Part shown: in pieces, positions 5,453 through 5,823 of the stretch | Numbering within the stretch: the stretch's first letter is position 1 | Layout of the letters: the number at the start of each line of letters is the position of its first letter | DNA from: Flavobacteriaceae bacterium | Lineage (GTDB): Bacteria; Bacteroidota; Bacteroidia; Flavobacteriales; Flavobacteriaceae | Direction of reading: 5' to 3' | Assembly (NCBI GenBank): GCA_030633285.1 | Contig: DAOVTC010000084.1 | Coordinates: 1-5,823 of the forward strand | Length of the DNA: 5,823 nucleotides | Position numbers and translations under genes: made by a program | The notes under the pieces: generated by a model | Told to the model about the DNA's origin: nothing | Databases searched by the model: none | What the model saw: only the letters and a program-made list of their open reading frames with translations

Positions 5453-5823
5453 ATGCAACAATTTTCAAATGACAATGATAATTTACCCTTGTCAAAATTT
5501 GAGTTGATGTTAAGAACAAATAGTGTTTATTTTTTTGACTCAAATGAGTTTGAAGAAATAATCCTGTTTTACATTGATAATGGAAAATTCTCTTTAGCTA
5601 AAAAAGCACTTAATCTAGGTTTAGCTCAACATCCAACTTCGGTTGTTTTGAAATTGGTAAAAGTTGAATTGTTAATACTAGATGAAAAATTAGATTTAGC
5701 TGAAAAAGTATTAGTACAATTGCAAGAGATTGAACCTTCTAATGATGAAATTTATATTCAAAAGGCTACAATATATTCTAAAAGAGGAGAGCATAAAAAA
5801 GCTATAGATTCTTTACAAAAAGC
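5453..5823 (+). CDS. Tetratricopeptide-repeat protein, 5' part (runs off the window)
   Basis: An open frame begins at ATG 5453 (MQQFSNDNDN) and continues without a stop to the last base, giving 123 complete codons. The start of the protein is acidic and polar with no signal peptide (PLSKFELMLRTNSVYFFDSNEFEE, 12-35), so it appears cytoplasmic. Three consecutive helix-turn-helix units of TPR type follow: about 33-62 (ILFYIDNGKFSLAKKALNLG), 64-97 (LVKVELLILDEKLDLAEKVL, ending EIEPSN) and 98 onward (YIQKATIYSKRGEHKKAIDS). The A-x-x-x-x-x-x-G/D spacing and the proline after each repeat fit TPRs. Such domains are protein-protein scaffolds, so partner and role are unknown. It is transcribed divergently from the pyrR operon. 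The full length cannot be judged from this fragment. Confidence 0.85.
   Translation, partial: MQQFSNDNDNLPLSKFELMLRTNSVYFFDSNEFEEIILFYIDNGKFSLAKKALNLGLAQHPTSVVLKLVKVELLILDEKLDLAEKVLVQLQEIEPSNDEIYIQKATIYSKRGEHKKAIDSLQK

Overview
The window looks like chromosomal DNA from a Bacteroidota bacterium, most probably a member of the Flavobacteriaceae. It is strongly AT-rich. Starts follow A-rich stretches rather than clear Shine-Dalgarno sites. Matches to the Bacteroidota -7 promoter element (TAnnTTTG) lie upstream of genes, and one gene encodes a type IX secretion (T9SS) C-terminal sorting domain. The genus cannot be fixed from the sequence alone.

Layout. A large minus-strand gene (28-1614) encodes a sodium-coupled amino-acid symporter of the AGCS family. 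A 136-bp divergent intergenic region separates it from a small plus-strand gene for a CoA-binding Rossmann protein (1751-2110). That gene meets a minus-strand block tail to tail, with only 2 bp between the stop codons. The block is a compact five-gene unit that reads, in transcription order, pyrR, pyrB, a small STAS-like protein, a 120-aa protein that is almost only a signal peptide plus a T9SS sorting domain, and rnz (ribonuclease Z). The spacings are 52, 12, 9 and -4 bp, which fits one operon. A 160-bp divergent intergenic region follows. It carries a strong -7 match for pyrR (TAACTTTG on the minus strand). The start of a tetratricopeptide-repeat protein lies beyond it and runs off the right edge.

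How the genes relate. PyrR and PyrB belong to pyrimidine salvage and synthesis: PyrR is a PRPP-binding uracil phosphoribosyltransferase or regulator, and PyrB is the catalytic chain of aspartate transcarbamoylase. RNase Z matures tRNA 3' ends. The STAS-like and sorting-domain proteins between them have no obvious pyrimidine role and are the least explained part of the window. The predicted pyrR leader is very short and shows no attenuator, and residues that bind RNA in Bacillus PyrR appear changed, so classical PyrR attenuation looks unlikely here.

No RNA genes, insertion sequences, CRISPR arrays or clear mobile-element boundaries were seen. There is no gene-free stretch longer than 300 bp. 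Most of the window is ordinary core genome; the oddest item is the cargo-less secretion-signal protein inside a housekeeping operon.
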